Positions 35,665-37,102 of a stretch of DNA of 37,102 nucleotides are shown here, in pieces. Each line of letters begins with the position of its first letter. Within the stretch, counting starts at the first letter, position 1. Made by a program: the position numbers and the translations under genes. The DNA is from Pyrinomonadaceae bacterium (GTDB taxonomy: Bacteria; Acidobacteriota; Blastocatellia; Pyrinomonadales; Pyrinomonadaceae): assembly GCA_013003295.1 (NCBI GenBank), contig JABDJV010000099.1, forward strand, positions 1 to 37,102, written 5' to 3'. A model generated the notes under the pieces. That model saw nothing but the letters and a program-made list of their open reading frames with translations, had not been told where the DNA came from and did no database searches.

Positions 35665-37101
35665 CTAGAAAAAGCCCATCGCATTCTTATCATACGAGAT
35701 GAGCATATTCTTTGTCTGCCGGTAATGATCGAGCATCATTTTGTGATTCTCACGGCCAAAACCAGATTTCTTATAGCCGCCAAACGGCGCATGAGCCGGA
35801 TACAAATGGTAACAATTTACCCAAACACGGCCTGCTTTAATTGCCCGCGAGATTCCATACGCCTGATGGGTGTCACGGGTCCAAACCCCGGCGCCCAAGC
35901 CGTAAAGAGTATCGTTGGCGATCTCGATCGCATCTTTCTCGTCTTTAAATGTCGTGATCGAGGTTACCGGTCCGAAAATTTCTTCCTGAAACACCCTCAT
36001 TTTGTTGTGTCCCTTAAATAGGGTCGGCTCGATATAGAAACCTCCCTCAAGACCGCTATTCTGCTTATACGGTTTACCGCCTGACAGAACTTCAGCGCCC
36101 TCTTCCTTACCGATACTTATATAATTCAGGATCTTTTCATACTGATCTTCGCTCGCTTGTGCTCCCATCATCGTTTCGGGGTCAAGTGGGTGGCCCATCT
36201 TGACCATTTTGGTCCGTTCGATCACCCGCTCGATAAACTCATCGGCGATGTCTTCCTGAACCAAAATTCGCGAAGGACAAGTACAAACTTCACCCTGGTT
36301 TAATGCAAACATAGTCGCGCCTTCAAGACACTTGTCAAAAAACTCATCGTCGGCGTCCATTACATTGCTGAAAAAGATATTTGGCGACTTTCCGCCCAGC
36401 TCAAGCGTAACCGGGATCAGATTCTGCGAGGCATACTGCATGATCAACCGACCGGTTGTGGTCTCACCCGTAAAGGCCACTTTCGATATTCTCGGTGAAG
36501 AGGCGAGTGGTTTACCGGCTTCGGGACCGAACCCGTTTACAACGTTTAGTACTCCCGGCGGAAGAACATCCTTGATCAGATCAAGCAGAACCATGATTCC
36601 TGCGGGCGTCTGCTCGGCTGGCTTGACCACGGTGCAATTCCCGGCGGCCAGCGCGGGAGCGATCTTCCAGGTCGCCATCAAGAGAGGAAAATTCCAGGGA
36701 ATTATCTGGCCGACCACGCCGAGGGGCTCTTTGATATTTACGCACAAGGTGTCTGAGTCGAGTTCGGATGCGCTTCCTTCCTCGGCACGAATTACGCCGG
36801 CGAAATATCTGAAATGGTCAATGGCAAGCGGCAGATCAGCATTTAATGTCTCACGGATCGCTTTTCCATTGTCCCAGGTCTCAACGCGAGCCAACAGTTC
36901 CAGATTCTCTTCCATTATATCGGCGATCTTCAAAAGCATATTGCTTCTTTCGGTTGCCGAAGACGCGTTCCAACCCGGCGCTGCCTCATGGGCAGCATCA
37001 AGAGCGAGTTCGATATCCGCGGCTGTTGAACGCGCGATCCTTGTAAACGGCTTGCCGTCGATCGGCGATAAATTGTCAAAATACCTACCCTCAACGGGGG
37101 C
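35665..37101 (-). CDS. NAD-dependent aldehyde dehydrogenase (5' end beyond window)
   Basis: Frame open to the window edge ([26 protein letters not shown]...); [65 protein letters not shown]. Confidence 0.95.
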   Translation of the reverse strand, partial: APVEGRYFDNLSPIDGKPFTRIARSTAADIELALDAAHEAAPGWNASSATERSNMLLKIADIMEENLELLARVETWDNGKAIRETLNADLPLAIDHFRYFAGVIRAEEGSASELDSDTLCVNIKEPLGVVGQIIPWNFPLLMATWKIAPALAAGNCTVVKPAEQTPAGIMVLLDLIKDVLPPGVLNVVNGFGPEAGKPLASSPRISKVAFTGETTTGRLIMQYASQNLIPVTLELGGKSPNIFFSNVMDADDEFFDKCLEGATMFALNQGEVCTCPSRILVQEDIADEFIERVIERTKMVKMGHPLDPETMMGAQASEDQYEKILNYISIGKEEGAEVLSGGKPYKQNSGLEGGFYIEPTLFKGHNKMRVFQEEIFGPVTSITTFKDEKDAIEIANDTLYGLGAGVWTRDTHQAYGISRAIKAGRVWVNCYHLYPAHAPFGGYKKSGFGRENHKMMLDHYRQTKNMLISYDKNAMGFF

Positions 37102-37102
37102 C

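Overview
Chromosomal window, probably from an Acidobacteriota-like (Blastocatellia-type) genome; this taxonomic guess is inferred from gene content. From left to right it contains: the end of an exopolysaccharide locus (ExeA-like ATPase, CpsD-type BY-kinase, polyprenyl glycosylphosphotransferase, Wza-like export protein, YCF48-like protein); tRNA-Val(TAC) and tRNA-Asp(GTC); a LytTR two-component system beside a large TonB-dependent/Oar-like receptor; a fasciclin lipoprotein; mglA/mglB; a yvcK-glmU-glmS cluster; a giant Ser/Thr kinase-TolB-TPR gene with an apparent 1-nt frameshift; DUF1330, GNAT, ECF sigma and VOC genes; two PepSY genes with an OmpR-type two-component system; and rluB, scpB, scpA, a DinB-like gene, an ArsC/Spx-like gene, DUF779 and an aldehyde dehydrogenase. 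Two observations stand out. (1) The ArsC/Spx-like ORF extends upstream through an in-frame TGA located exactly at the first Cys of the CxxC motif (KPT-TGA-STC), with a downstream hairpin, so it is a candidate selenoprotein. (2) Between scpB and rluB lies a split, frameshifted four-helix-bundle (S23/IVP, bAvd-like) gene. It is bounded on both sides by inverted arrays of a 7-nt degenerate repeat (GTRAGCN / GCTYACN) and interrupted by about 1.1 kb carrying an alpha/beta-hydrolase. Three further short elements with the same layout (degenerate short repeats in inverted orientation around a small core, each with a different repeat word) lie at about 5.43-5.50, 34.98-35.12 and 35.53-35.64 kb. They may be gene-less members of one poorly described element class.
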